Shown: positions 16,340 to 25,113, counted from the first letter of the stretch. The stretch: 64,000 bases of DNA from Kitasatospora sp. MMS16-BH015 (GCF_002943525.1 NZ_CP025394.1:7517001-7581000), one strand, 5' to 3'. Notes: a model not told the origin generated them from the sequence alone. Made by a program: numbers and translations.

Positions 16340-16963
16340 ATGCGGCAGCGCGGAATTGTGGTGCGCCCTGGGGTGGTCGGGGCGTGCGGGGTGTCACTGC
16401 TGGTTTTCCTGACGGCTTGTGGGGCGAGTGGTGAGTCCGGTGCCGCCGACCGGGTCACCGGTTCCGGTGCACTGCCCAGTGCCGTTGCTCCGTCCGCTCC
16501 TTCGGGTGATTCGGGTACCGGCGGTCTGCCGTCTACCGAGGGTGTGCAAGGCGCCTACGGGCGGGTGGTTCTGAGGGCTTATCAGAACTGGTGGGACGCC
16601 CAGGTGAAGGCTTTCGGCCAGACCGGATCGGACAGTTCCTGGCTCAGCGGGGTCGCCTCGGGCAAGGCGCTCAGCGATTCGGTGGCCACCATGAAGCAGC
16701 TCCACGAGGCCAAGCTGGTGATGAAGGGCGCGCCGCGCACCGCCCCGGTGGTCAGCACCCTCACCCCGGCCGACAAGCCGACGGCCGCGACCGTCAAGGA
16801 CTGTCTGGACGTCTCCGGCTGGCACCAGGTGGACGCCGCCAACGGCGCCCTCAAGGACCCGGCGCAGCGGCTGAGTCGGTACCCCGCCACCGTCAAGCTC
16901 AGCCAGGTGAACGGTAGTTGGATCGTCATCGACGTCACCCGTGAAGTGGGGAAGACATGCTGA
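16340..16963 (+). CDS. Lipoprotein of unknown function
   Basis: 207 residues with a lipoprotein signal: hydrophobic VVGACGVSLLVFLTAC, lipobox LTAC with Cys27, followed by a Ser/Gly/Pro linker (28-65). The mature domain (about 70-207) has AYQNWWDAQVKAF and one further cysteine pair (VKDCLDVSGW and the C-terminal GKTC). It would sit on the outer face of the membrane. Its stop overlaps the start of the next secreted protein (ATGCTGA), so the two are co-translated and probably belong to the Tad locus that follows. Third-position GC is lower at its start than elsewhere. Confidence 0.7.
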   Translation: MRQRGIVVRPGVVGACGVSLLVFLTACGASGESGAADRVTGSGALPSAVAPSAPSGDSGTGGLPSTEGVQGAYGRVVLRAYQNWWDAQVKAFGQTGSDSSWLSGVASGKALSDSVATMKQLHEAKLVMKGAPRTAPVVSTLTPADKPTAATVKDCLDVSGWHQVDAANGALKDPAQRLSRYPATVKLSQVNGSWIVIDVTREVGKTC

Positions 16964-17925
16964 GGACACTGCGGAGCATCCCGACCGCCGCCGTGCTCGC
17001 GCTCGCCCTGACCGGCGCGTTCGTCCAGGCCGCCGCGGCCGACCCGACCGACGACCCGAGCGGCGGCGTCTACGAGTGCGACAACCGCAACATCTGCATC
17101 ATCGTCACCGAGCCCGGCGGCAACCCCAGCCCCGGCTCGACCACCCCCGGCACCGGGGGCGGAGGTGGCGGCGGGGTGCAGACCTGCATGTGGAACGGCA
17201 AGCAGTGGCCCTGCTGGGACGACGACCTCGGCTGGTTCAACTCCTCGAACGGCTGCTACTACAAGCGCTCCAACCCCCAACCGCCGGCCGGTGACCCGGA
17301 GTGGGGCACCCACGACCCGGCCAAGGGCGCGATGTACGACGTCACCTGCCGCGGCGCCAACGACCAACTGACCCCGCTGGACCCGCAGTACTTCGCCGCC
17401 CCGCCCGGCGGCGCCCCGCCGCCGCCCACCCCGCTGGCCGTGGCCACCGAGCTGGTACGGGAGTTGAAGATCGGCGACCTGACGGTGCACGCCGCTCCGC
17501 TCACCACGGCCGTGGTCGGCGCCCCGGTCTGGCTCTGGTACGACCGCACCGACGACAACGCCGGTGATCTGCGCAAGACCGCGCAGGGCACCGGGTTCTC
17601 GATCACCGCGGTGGCGAAGTACCAGGGCGTCACCTGGGACACCGGCGAGTCCGACGGCATCGGCGGCACCCACCAGGTGAGCTGCACCGGGGCCGGCACC
17701 CCGTGGACCTCGGGCTCCACGGCCCGGTCCGACTGCACCTACGCGTACACCACCTCCTCCGTGCGCCAGCCGGACACCGCCTACGCCCTCACCGCCCGCG
17801 CCTGCTGGACCATCGACGCCCGGGTCGACCAGACCGGCGTGAAGGTGGGCAACTTCCCGCCCGTCTGCCGGACCAGCGAGCCGATCGAGCTGCGGGTCGG
17901 CGAGGTGCAGGTGCTCAACAACTGA
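16957..17925 (+). CDS. Secreted cysteine-rich protein upstream of the Tad operon
   Basis: 322 residues, signal peptide about 1-28 (VLALALTGAFVQAAAA). The mature protein has paired cysteines (YECDNRNICIIV, TCMWNGKQWPCWDDD, GCYYKRS, DVTCRG), a Gly-rich linker (GTGGGGGGG) and a C-terminal beta-rich domain (GAPVWLWYDRTDDN, TACW-like ARACWTID). No family recognised. It overlaps the preceding lipoprotein gene by 7 bases. Its position just before the pilus genes suggests a role at the cell surface with the pilus, an inference from neighbourhood only. Confidence 0.7.
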   Translation: MLRTLRSIPTAAVLALALTGAFVQAAAADPTDDPSGGVYECDNRNICIIVTEPGGNPSPGSTTPGTGGGGGGGVQTCMWNGKQWPCWDDDLGWFNSSNGCYYKRSNPQPPAGDPEWGTHDPAKGAMYDVTCRGANDQLTPLDPQYFAAPPGGAPPPPTPLAVATELVRELKIGDLTVHAAPLTTAVVGAPVWLWYDRTDDNAGDLRKTAQGTGFSITAVAKYQGVTWDTGESDGIGGTHQVSCTGAGTPWTSGSTARSDCTYAYTTSSVRQPDTAYALTARACWTIDARVDQTGVKVGNFPPVCRTSEPIELRVGEVQVLNN

Positions 17926-17947
17926 GGCCCCGAGGCCTCTTGGCGCC

Positions 17948-18069
17948 CGAGCAGCCGAGTTCCACGCCCGAGCACTGCGAGTCCCACGACCGAGCACCCG
18001 AGTCCCACGACCGAGCACAGCGAGTTCCACGACCGAGCACAGCGAGTTCCACGACCGAGCACACCGACC
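17948..18069. repeat. About 22-base tandem repeat between the secreted protein and cpaB
   Basis: Five and a half units of the type CGAGCACAGCGAGTTCCACGAC; one unit is shorter by a few bases and the last two full units are identical. It lies in the spacer after a small stop-proximal hairpin (17924-17939) and before the cpaB-like gene. There are no unique spacers, so it is not CRISPR. Confidence 0.8.
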
Positions 18070-18123
18070 GGCGGGCACACCCCCCGTAACCCGCCGGCAC
18101 CCCGTACGAAAGGCCGAAGCCCG

Positions 18124-18867
18124 GTGGAGAACCGAACCTTCCCGTCGCCGAGCACCGGCACCGCCACGCTCGCGCCCGAATCGGCGCGCCCCGCGCCGCA
18201 CGCGCCCGCCCGGGCGCTGCGGGCGCGGCGGCGTCGGCCCGCCGTGCTCGCGATGGCGGTCGCGCTGATCTCGGCCGGCGGGCTCGGCGGGGCGGTGCTC
18301 TACAACAGCACCGGTCAGCGGATCGCCGTGCTCGCGCTGGCCCGGGACGTGCCGATGGGGCAGGCGCTCACCGCCGACGACCTGGTGGTGGCCCGGATCG
18401 CCGGTGACCCGGCGCTGCACCCGCTGGACGCCCGCGACCTCGGCAAGGCGATCGGCCTGCGGGCCACCGCCGACCTGCGCCAGGGCGGCCTGCTGGTCAA
18501 CGGCGACCTCTCCAACGCACCGCTGGTGGGGGCCGGCCAGATGACCGTCGGCCTGGCCGCCCGGCGCACCCAACTGCCCGCCACCAGACTCCAACCCGGC
18601 CTGCGGCTGGTGGTGGTCTCCACCGCCGACGGCTCCACCGCCGGCTCCAGCCGCACCCCGGACACCCTGACCGCCACCGTGGTCACCGTCGGCCGGGCCG
18701 ACTCCGACGGCAGCACGGTGGTGGACGTGGCGGTGAGCCCGGGCGACGCCACCAAGCTGGCCGGCTGGGTGGCCGGCGGCAAGTTCCAGGTGCTGCTCGC
18801 CCCCCGGGACGGTGCGGGTGCCGCCTCGCCCGCCCCCTCGCCCTCCGCCTCCGGGGGTGGGGCCTGA
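18124..18867 (+). CDS. cpaB: SAF-domain pilus assembly protein (CpaB/RcpC-like)
   Basis: 247 residues from GTG. A basic N-terminus (RARRRRPAV) precedes one membrane segment (VLAMAVALISAGGLGGAVLY, about 42-61). The SAF domain follows: IAVLALARDVPMGQALTADDLVVARI (about 68-93) and GLRATADLRQGGLLVNGDL. CpaB/RcpC proteins sit in the envelope as part of the Tad pilus secretion apparatus. The C-terminus is Ser/Pro-rich. It overlaps tadZ (TGATG) and opens the pilus operon. Confidence 0.8.
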   Translation: MENRTFPSPSTGTATLAPESARPAPHAPARALRARRRRPAVLAMAVALISAGGLGGAVLYNSTGQRIAVLALARDVPMGQALTADDLVVARIAGDPALHPLDARDLGKAIGLRATADLRQGGLLVNGDLSNAPLVGAGQMTVGLAARRTQLPATRLQPGLRLVVVSTADGSTAGSSRTPDTLTATVVTVGRADSDGSTVVDVAVSPGDATKLAGWVAGGKFQVLLAPRDGAGAASPAPSPSASGGGA

Positions 18868-20294
18868 TGGCGGTGATCGCGGTCGTCGGCGGGCCCGGCG
18901 CCCCCGGCGCCACCACCACCGCCCTGGCCCTGCTGCTCGCCTGGCCGCTCCAGCCGGGGCGCCGACTCCTGCTGGTGGAGTGCGACCCGGACGGCGGCGC
19001 CGTGCTGGCCGGCGCGCTGGAGGGACGGGTCGAGGCCGTCTACGGCCTGCGCAACCTCGCCGTGGCCGACCGGCGCGGGCTGCTCGCGCAGGCGATCTGG
19101 GAGCAGCTGATCGACCTCTCCCCGGCCGGCAACGGCGAGCGCCTGCTGCTGCCCGGCCTCACCGACCCGGCCCAGGCCCCCGGCCTGGCGTACACCTGGG
19201 AGCCGCTGGTCGAGGCGCTGCACGCGCTGGAGCCGCAGGGCTACGACGTGCTGCTCGACCTCGGCCGGTCCGGCGCCCACGGGGCCGGCGCGGTGCTCAC
19301 CCGGCGGGCCGACGCGGTGGCCGTGACCGTCCGCTCGACGCTGCGCGGCCTCAGCTCGGCCCGGCCCCGGCTGGCCGCGCTACGGGAGGACCTGGAGCAC
19401 CAGGGCACCGGCGCCGACGCGCTCGGCCTGCTGCTGATCGCCGAGGGCCCGTACCCGGCCGCCGAGGTGGCCCGCCAGTTCGGCGTCCCGGCGCTCGGCC
19501 TGCTCCCGCACGCCCCGCGCACCGCCCGGATCCTCTCCGACGGCGGTGACACCACCGACCGGCGGTTCGTCCGCTCCGAGCTGATGCGGACGGCCCGGAC
19601 GGCCGCCGACCAGCTGCAGCTCCTGGTCCGCCGACGCCGCCAGCGGCTCGCCCCGGGCGCCGCCCAGCCGGGCCCGGTGCCGGCGTCGCCCGCTCCGATA
19701 CCGGGCGTCGGTCAGCCGTACCAGGCCGACGGTCAGCCGTACTCGAGCCAGTCGAACCCGAGTCAGCCGTACCCGAGTCAGCCGTACCCGAGTCAGCCGT
19801 ACTCGAGCCAGCCGTACCAGAGCGCCGGCCTGCCGGTGGAGAGCGCGGCCGGGTATCCGGGTGCCGCGCCCGCTCCCGTGCCGCCCGGCGGTGGCTACGG
19901 CGGGTACCAGGGCGAGGGTGGCCACCCGAGCGGGAGCGGGTATCCGGCCGAGGGCGGCTTCCCGCCGGAGCCGCACCCGCTCGCGTACCCGCAGACCGGG
20001 GGCTACCCGGGGGCGTACCCCGTGCCGCGACCGCCGCAGCCGGCCGCGCCCGCGCCGTTCCCGGGGGCCCCGGGCGCCGCAGCGGAGGCCTCGGCCTCGT
20101 GGGGACCGTCGGGTTCGCCGGGCTCATCGGTTTCGTCCGGCTCACCGAGCTCTCCGAGTTCACCGAGCTCCTCGGGCTCGCAGGTCCCGGCAGACTCGCC
20201 GGCATCGCCGGCCGAGGCCGGGGAGCCGGTGGCGCCCGGGACGGACCAGGGCGGGCCGCAGATCACGTACGGGGAGGTGCTCCGTGCGCGGTAG
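18867..20294 (+). CDS. tadZ: TadZ/CpaE-like ParA-family protein with degenerate P-loop and long disordered tail
   Basis: 475 residues. The N-terminal 250 residues have the MinD/ParA fold: AVIAVVGGPGAPGATTTALA at the P-loop position, LLLVECDPDGGAVLAGAL and YDVLLDLGRSG. Both lysines of the deviant Walker A (KGGxGKTT) are missing (the loop reads PGAPGATT), so ATP hydrolysis is doubtful; TadZ proteins are known as atypical members. Residues about 260-475 are Pro/Gly/Ser-rich with a SQPYP repeat. TadZ localises the pilus machine at the pole or septum. One-base overlap with cpaB. Confidence 0.75.
   Translation: MAVIAVVGGPGAPGATTTALALLLAWPLQPGRRLLLVECDPDGGAVLAGALEGRVEAVYGLRNLAVADRRGLLAQAIWEQLIDLSPAGNGERLLLPGLTDPAQAPGLAYTWEPLVEALHALEPQGYDVLLDLGRSGAHGAGAVLTRRADAVAVTVRSTLRGLSSARPRLAALREDLEHQGTGADALGLLLIAEGPYPAAEVARQFGVPALGLLPHAPRTARILSDGGDTTDRRFVRSELMRTARTAADQLQLLVRRRRQRLAPGAAQPGPVPASPAPIPGVGQPYQADGQPYSSQSNPSQPYPSQPYPSQPYSSQPYQSAGLPVESAAGYPGAAPAPVPPGGGYGGYQGEGGHPSGSGYPAEGGFPPEPHPLAYPQTGGYPGAYPVPRPPQPAAPAPFPGAPGAAAEASASWGPSGSPGSSVSSGSPSSPSSPSSSGSQVPADSPASPAEAGEPVAPGTDQGGPQITYGEVLRAR
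19729..19819 (+). repeat. In-frame 15-base repeat coding for (SQPYP)n in tadZ
   Basis: Several 15-base units of the GAGTCAGCCGTACCC type, some with CT/GC variants, encode repeated S-Q-P-Y-P/S in the disordered tail of TadZ. The repeat keeps the reading frame. Confidence 0.7.
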
Positions 20295-21909
20295 TCCACT
20301 GCACCAGCGCCCGCCGCAGGGCGATCCGGCCGCGCTGCCCTGGGCCGTCAGCGCCGAGCCGGCCGGGTTCGGCGCGGCCCAGGCACATCCTGCTCAGCCG
20401 CACCAGGGCGGCCCGGCCCACGAGGGCGGGGCGGCGTACTCGGGCGGTCAGCAGACCGCCGCCGGGCGGGGGTTCACGCCCGGGCCGGTCAAGGCCGTGT
20501 CCGCGCTGCAGCCGGTCGGGGTGCGACCGGCCGTCGATCCGCAGGTGGCCCGCGAGCTCAAGCGGCAGGTCGCCGCCGAGCTGCACCAGCAGCTCTCCCG
20601 GATGGAGGGCGGGGCCGGCCTGGAGGCCGACCGGGCGACCCGCCGTCAGCGGGGGCGGGCGCTGATCGAGGAGGCGGTGGCCCGCTGGTCCGACGCGTAC
20701 GCGCAGACCCACGGCATCCCGCCCACCCGCGAGCAGGACCGGGCACTCGCCGAGGCCGTCTTCGACCTGCTCTTCCGGGCCGGCCGGCTCCAGCCGTACC
20801 TGGACGATCCCGAGATCGAGAACATCCTGATCAACGGCTGCGACGACGTCTGGATCTCCCGGGTGCACCAGCCGCTGCGCCAGGTGCCGCCGGTGGCCGA
20901 CAGCGACGAGGAGCTGATCGAGCTGCTCCAGGACCTGGCCCGCCAGCACGGCGGCGGCGAGCGCAGCCTCTCCACCGCCAGCCCCACGCTCGCGCTGCGG
21001 CTGGAGGGCGGCATGCGGCTCCAGGCGCTCACCGAGGTGACGCCCAGGCCGTACGTGGCGATCCGCCGCCACCGGGTGGCTTCGGCCACCCTGGCCGACC
21101 TGGTCGCGCTCGGCACGGTGGACTCGACCCTGGCCGCCTTCCTGGCCGCCGCCATCCGGGCCCGGAAGAACGTGATGATCACCGGCACCCAGGGCGTCGG
21201 AAAGACCAGCCTGCTGCGCGCGATGGCCGCCGAGATCCCGCCGGACGAGCGGATCGGCACCCTGGAGTCGGAGTTCGAGCTCTGGCTGCACACCCTCGGC
21301 CACCTGCGCCAGGTGGTGCCGATGGAGGCCCGCGAGGGCAACGGCGAGCGGGTGGACGGCCGGATGGCGGGGGAGCTGAGCATCGGCGAGCTGATCCCCG
21401 CCGCGCTCCGGATGACGCTCTCCCGGATCATCGTCGGCGAGGTGCGCTCGGGCGAGGTCGTGCCGATGCTGCGGGTGATGACCAACGGCGAGGGCGGCTC
21501 GATGTGCACCCTGCACGCCCGCGCCCCGCACATGGTGGTGGACCGGATCGCCGAGCTCTGCCTGGAGTACGGCGCCCACATGACCGACAGCCTCGCCTAC
21601 CGGCTGACCGCCAACGCCGTGGACCTCATCGTGCACGTGGCGATGGTGGACGAGACGGCCGTCGGCGGCCGGCGCCACCGCTTCGTCTCGCACGTCCTGG
21701 AGGTCACCGGCCTCGGCGAGAACGGCCGCCCGGCGATGAACACCGTCTTCGGCCCGCGCCCGGACCTGGGCGAGCCGCGGGCGGTGCCGCACACCCCGCC
21801 GCAGTGCCTGGACGACCTGCGGCGCACCGGCTTCGACGCGGGCAGGCTCCAGTCCCCGTACGGTAGTTGGAGCGCGCCGCTGGCCCTGCGGATCGGCGGG
21901 GTGCGCTGA
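20284..21909 (+). CDS. tadA: Tad pilus secretion ATPase TadA/CpaF
   Basis: 541 residues from GTG 20284, chosen for the upstream GAGG and the 11-base overlap with tadZ. After a disordered N-terminus (1-70) it has the type II/IV secretion ATPase core: YLDDPEIENILINGCDDVWI, TPRPYVAIRRHR, Walker A GTQGVGKTS (about 301-309), RIIVGEVRSGE at the Walker B (about 381) and STLHA-like GSMCTLHARAP. It is the cytoplasmic motor for Flp-type pilus assembly with TadB and TadC. All ATPase motifs are intact. Confidence 0.92.
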   Translation: MRGSPLHQRPPQGDPAALPWAVSAEPAGFGAAQAHPAQPHQGGPAHEGGAAYSGGQQTAAGRGFTPGPVKAVSALQPVGVRPAVDPQVARELKRQVAAELHQQLSRMEGGAGLEADRATRRQRGRALIEEAVARWSDAYAQTHGIPPTREQDRALAEAVFDLLFRAGRLQPYLDDPEIENILINGCDDVWISRVHQPLRQVPPVADSDEELIELLQDLARQHGGGERSLSTASPTLALRLEGGMRLQALTEVTPRPYVAIRRHRVASATLADLVALGTVDSTLAAFLAAAIRARKNVMITGTQGVGKTSLLRAMAAEIPPDERIGTLESEFELWLHTLGHLRQVVPMEAREGNGERVDGRMAGELSIGELIPAALRMTLSRIIVGEVRSGEVVPMLRVMTNGEGGSMCTLHARAPHMVVDRIAELCLEYGAHMTDSLAYRLTANAVDLIVHVAMVDETAVGGRRHRFVSHVLEVTGLGENGRPAMNTVFGPRPDLGEPRAVPHTPPQCLDDLRRTGFDAGRLQSPYGSWSAPLALRIGGVR

Positions 21910-21940
21910 TGGACTTCTCTCCTGGCGGGGTGCGCTGATG
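21895..21940 (+). repeat. 17-base duplication at the tadA/tadB junction
   Basis: GGCGGGGTGCGCTGATG occurs at 21895-21911 and 21924-21940. The first copy contains the tadA stop (TGA); the second supplies the tadB ATG. It looks like an ancestral TGATG overlap that was duplicated, leaving 28 bases between the genes. Confidence 0.7.
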
Positions 21941-22942
21941 CTGCTCTTCGTGATCTGCGGCCTGGCGATCAGCGGCGGCCTGGCCGCGCTGGTCTTCTGG
22001 CTGGTCGGCAGCGACCGGGTCGAGCAGGACGACAATCCGCTGACCGGGCGGCTGCACACGCTCTGGTACGGCGCGCCCGGCGCCGCCGCGCCGCGGATGG
22101 TCCGGCTGCGCCGGATCCAGGTGGCGGTGGCGCTGATCGGCGCCCCGCTGGCCTGGCTGTTCACCGCGATCCCGCTGGTGGCCCTGTTGGTGGTGCTGGC
22201 CGTGTTCGGGGTGCCCTGGCTGGTGGATGCGACCCGCTCCGACACCCGGCGGATCGAGCGGCTGGAGGCGCTGGCCGAGTGGACCCAACGGCTGGCCGAC
22301 GTGCTGCTGTTGGGCGTCGGCCTCAACCAGGCGCTGCTGACCAGCCGCCGCACCGCGCCGCCCGCACTGGAGGCCGAGATCGCCGAGCTCACCGCCCGGC
22401 TGCAGTCGCGCTGGCGCCCGGAGGACGCGCTGCGCGCCTTTGCCGACCAACTCGCCGACGCCACCTCGGACAAGGTGCTGGCCGCGCTGGTGCTGCGGGC
22501 GGGCGACAGCGGCCCCGGCCTGGCCCGGGCGCTCGCCGACATGGCCGAATCGGTCCGCGAGGAGGTGCGCCAGCGGCGCACCATCGAGGCCGACCGGGCC
22601 AAGCACCGGGCCACCGTCCGCTGGCTGGTCGGGATCATCCTGCTGGTGATCACGGCCGGGCTGTTCAACCCCCGGTACAGCCAGCCGTACACCTCGTACA
22701 CCGGCCAGGTGGTGCTCGCCGTGGTCGCGGCGGGCTTCGTGGCGGTGATCGCCTGGATGCGGTCGCTGGCGAGCCACACCCCGCTGCCCCGCCTGCTCGA
22801 ACCCGACCGGCGGAGCAAGGCCGGGCCGCTGCCTGGCAGTTCGGGCGCGGGTGCGGGCTCGGGCTCGAGCTCGGGCGAAGAGGCCGGCGAACAGCCGTCC
22901 GGCTCGGCCGCACCGGCCGCCGGGATCAAGGAGCTCCGATGA
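21938..22942 (+). CDS. tadB: Tad pilus inner-membrane protein TadB
   Basis: 334 residues with the type II secretion system F-domain (T2SSF). Membrane segments are at about 1-20, 65-100 and two near 225-275. Between them is the cytoplasmic helical domain RRIERLEALAEWTQRLADVLLLGVGLNQALLTS and the family stretch ALVLRAGDSGPGLARALADMAESVREEVRQRRTIEADRAK. TadB and TadC form the membrane platform on which TadA assembles pilin. The tail (about 295-334) is Ser/Gly-rich. It overlaps tadC by ATGA. Confidence 0.88.
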   Translation: MLLFVICGLAISGGLAALVFWLVGSDRVEQDDNPLTGRLHTLWYGAPGAAAPRMVRLRRIQVAVALIGAPLAWLFTAIPLVALLVVLAVFGVPWLVDATRSDTRRIERLEALAEWTQRLADVLLLGVGLNQALLTSRRTAPPALEAEIAELTARLQSRWRPEDALRAFADQLADATSDKVLAALVLRAGDSGPGLARALADMAESVREEVRQRRTIEADRAKHRATVRWLVGIILLVITAGLFNPRYSQPYTSYTGQVVLAVVAAGFVAVIAWMRSLASHTPLPRLLEPDRRSKAGPLPGSSGAGAGSGSSSGEEAGEQPSGSAAPAAGIKELR

Positions 22943-23826
22943 TCTCGCCCTGGGCCGTGCTGGCCGGTGGCGTCGCCGCCGCCGGTCTCGCCCTGCTCGT
23001 CTCCGAACTCCGCCCGTCGCCACCGGACTTGGGCCAGGCGCTGGACCGACTGCACCGCTCGCCCGCCGACCGGCGGGCCGAGCAGGAGGGACAGCGGCTC
23101 TCCTGGTACGACCGGGTCGGCGACAGCGCCCTGCGGCTGCCCGGGGCCCGGATCCCGCACCAGCAGCTCGCCCTGGTGGGCCGCACCCCCGCGCGGTTCA
23201 TGGCGCACAAGCTGCTGTTCGCGCTGATCGGGCTGCTGCTACCCGGCTACCTGCTCGCGATCGCCGCCTTCAGCGGATTCCAACTCCCCTTCGTGCTCCC
23301 GATCGTGGTGGCCCCCGCGCTGGCCCTGCTCGGCTGGCTGGTGCCGGACGCGATCGTGTCGGCGGAGGCCAAGGAGGCCCGGACGGAGTATCTGCACGGG
23401 ATCGCCGCCTTCCTCGAACTCGTCGCGCTGGAGCGGGCCGCCGACCTCGGCCCGGCCGAGGCGCTACGCCGGGCGGCGGCCGTCGGCCGGGGCACCGTCT
23501 TCCGCCGGATCCGCGACAGCCTGGAGCGGGCCGCCACCGACCGGCTGCCCCCCTGGGACGGCCTGGACGCGCTGGCCGCCGAGTTGGGCCTGGCGCCGCT
23601 CCAGGACGTGGCCGACATCATGCGGCTCTCCGGCACCGACGGCGCCGCCGTCTACGACACCCTCCGGGCCCGGGCCAGGGGCCTGCGGGGCGAACTCCTC
23701 TCCGCCGACCTGGCCCAGGCCAATGTCGACAGCGAACGCATGGTCGCGCCCGGCACCCTGCTGACCCTGCTGATGACCGTCCTGATCGTCTTCCCGGCCC
23801 TCTACAAGATGATGGGCTCCGCCTGA
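22939..23826 (+). CDS. tadC: Tad pilus inner-membrane protein TadC
   Basis: 295 residues, second T2SSF-type platform protein. It has membrane segments near the N-terminus, a pair at about 95-135 and one at the C-terminus (GTLLTLLMTVLIVFPALYKMM). The cytoplasmic domain reads YLHGIAAFLELVALERAADLGPAEALRRAA and DVADIMRLSGTDGAAVYDTL. The ATG overlaps the tadB stop (ATGA), so synthesis is coupled. After tadC a 60-base spacer leads to the pilin-like genes. Confidence 0.88.
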   Translation: MISPWAVLAGGVAAAGLALLVSELRPSPPDLGQALDRLHRSPADRRAEQEGQRLSWYDRVGDSALRLPGARIPHQQLALVGRTPARFMAHKLLFALIGLLLPGYLLAIAAFSGFQLPFVLPIVVAPALALLGWLVPDAIVSAEAKEARTEYLHGIAAFLELVALERAADLGPAEALRRAAAVGRGTVFRRIRDSLERAATDRLPPWDGLDALAAELGLAPLQDVADIMRLSGTDGAAVYDTLRARARGLRGELLSADLAQANVDSERMVAPGTLLTLLMTVLIVFPALYKMMGSA

Positions 23827-23886
23827 TCCGCGCGGCGGGGCCCCGCTCCCTCCCCCCCCCGACCTCCTCCCCCGAAGGAATGTGAC

Positions 23887-24168
23887 ATGAACCGGATCCG
23901 TCCACTGCTTGGCGCGGTAATGCTGCCCCTGATCGGCGCCACCCTGCTGCAGCTGAAGTTCGGCGCTCAGCTGTTCACCTACCGGATCGGCCGGGCCAAG
24001 GCCGCCCGGGTGGCCGGCGACCGAGGCGCGATCAGCATCGAACTCGCCCTGGCCGTCGTCGCGTTGGTGCTGATCGCGGGCGTCATCATCGTCGCCCTGA
24101 ACACCCTGGCGAAGGACAGCGCCGACAAGGTCAAGCAGGTGCCGCTGCCGGCCCCGGCCAACACGTGA
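23887..24168 (+). CDS. Flp-type pilin-like small protein
   Basis: 93 residues. A first hydrophobic stretch (LLGAVMLPLIGATLLQL) is followed by GDRG-AISIELALAVVALVLIAGV. A glycine, then a hydrophobic helix with Glu at position +5, is the type IV/Flp prepilin cleavage pattern. A peptidase would cut after the Gly at about residue 47, leaving a roughly 46-residue helix-rich product, the size of Flp pilins. It is preceded by GAAGGAATGTGAC. Its stop overlaps the next gene (GTGA). Confidence 0.65.
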   Translation: MNRIRPLLGAVMLPLIGATLLQLKFGAQLFTYRIGRAKAARVAGDRGAISIELALAVVALVLIAGVIIVALNTLAKDSADKVKQVPLPAPANT

Positions 24169-24602
24169 TCCTGCCCCAGTCGCACCGCGCCGCCGGGCGG
24201 CCTCGCGCCCCCCGGCGGCTCCGCGGTGACCGGGGGTCGATGTCGATCAGCCTGGCGATCATCTTCCCGGTGCTGCTGACCATCGTGCTGCTCGTGGTGC
24301 AGGCCGCGCTCTGGTGGTACGCGAGCCAGGTCGCGCTCAGTGCGGCCCGCGAGGGCGCGGACGCGGGGCGGGTGCTCGGCGGCTCGGCGGCGGCGGGGCA
24401 GCGGCAGGCGGAGACCTTCGTCCGGAGCTTCGACAACCTGGCGGAGTACCGGGACGTCACCGCCACCCGCAGCGCGGTGAACTGCCAGGTCGTGGTCAAG
24501 GTCCGGCCGTTGGGCATCCTGCCGCTGATCGGCATGCCCGACATCACCCGCCAGGTGACCGCCCCGGTGGAGCGGTTCGTCAGCCCGGTGGCCGCACCGT
24601 GA
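24165..24602 (+). CDS. TadE-like minor pilin (no Glu5)
   Basis: 145 residues. RGDRGSMSISLAIIFPVLLTIVLLVVQAALWWYASQVALSAAREGADAGR matches the TadE domain start, with the membrane helix at about 26-50 and the typical ARxGA-like segment. The position that is Glu5 in prepilins is Ser here. TadE/TadF/TadG are pseudopilins at the base or along the Tad pilus. GTG start overlaps the upstream stop (GTGA), and the gene overlaps the next the same way. Confidence 0.75.
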   Translation: MILPQSHRAAGRPRAPRRLRGDRGSMSISLAIIFPVLLTIVLLVVQAALWWYASQVALSAAREGADAGRVLGGSAAAGQRQAETFVRSFDNLAEYRDVTATRSAVNCQVVVKVRPLGILPLIGMPDITRQVTAPVERFVSPVAAP

Positions 24603-25063
24603 CGGGCCGGCGCACCGGCGCACTCCGGGGTGACCGGGGGAGCGTCGCGGTGGAGGCCGCGATCCTCGCGCCCGCCGTGGTGCTGCTGGTGCTGTTCGTC
24701 ACCCTGGTCGGGCGTATTCAGAGCGCCCAAGGGGTAGTTGATGCGGCAGCCCGGGCAGGTGCCCGGGCCGCCACCATCTCGGTGCGGCAGGACCCGGAGA
24801 CCGCCAAGCAGCAGGCGGAGGATGCCATGAACGCGGTGCTCAAGGACGGCGGCGTCAGCTGTGCGCCGTTGACCGTGGGCGACCCGACGTTCCGGCTCGA
24901 CGGCCCGGACGGCCTGCAGACGGTCGAGGTGACCATCGGCTGCGACGTACCGGTGGGCGATCTGCTGCTGCTGAACGGGGGTTGGGGCCACAAGCACCTC
25001 GCCAGCGGGTTCGTGTCGGTGGTCGACCGCTACCGGGAGCAGCCCGGCCGGGCTGCACCGTGA
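24599..25063 (+). CDS. TadE-like minor pilin (Glu5 present)
   Basis: 154 residues. GDRGSVAVEAAILAPAVVLLVLFVTLVGRIQSAQGVVDAAARAGARAA gives the TadE domain: a short basic N-terminus, cleavage-type glycine, Glu at +5, membrane helix and the A-R-A-G-A segment. Two cysteines (VSCAPL, IGCDVP) may pair outside the membrane. GTG start overlaps the previous stop (GTGA); followed by the TadG-like gene. Confidence 0.78.
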   Translation: MTGRRTGALRGDRGSVAVEAAILAPAVVLLVLFVTLVGRIQSAQGVVDAAARAGARAATISVRQDPETAKQQAEDAMNAVLKDGGVSCAPLTVGDPTFRLDGPDGLQTVEVTIGCDVPVGDLLLLNGGWGHKHLASGFVSVVDRYREQPGRAAP

Positions 25064-25113
25064 GCAGTGATCTGGTACCACAGAGTGAGCAGGAGTCGTA
25101 CGGAGGTGGGGAA

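Noticed and set aside
17948..18069. Repeat array considered as CRISPR
   Set aside because: The units are directly adjacent without unique spacers, and no cas genes are present; it is a tandem minisatellite.
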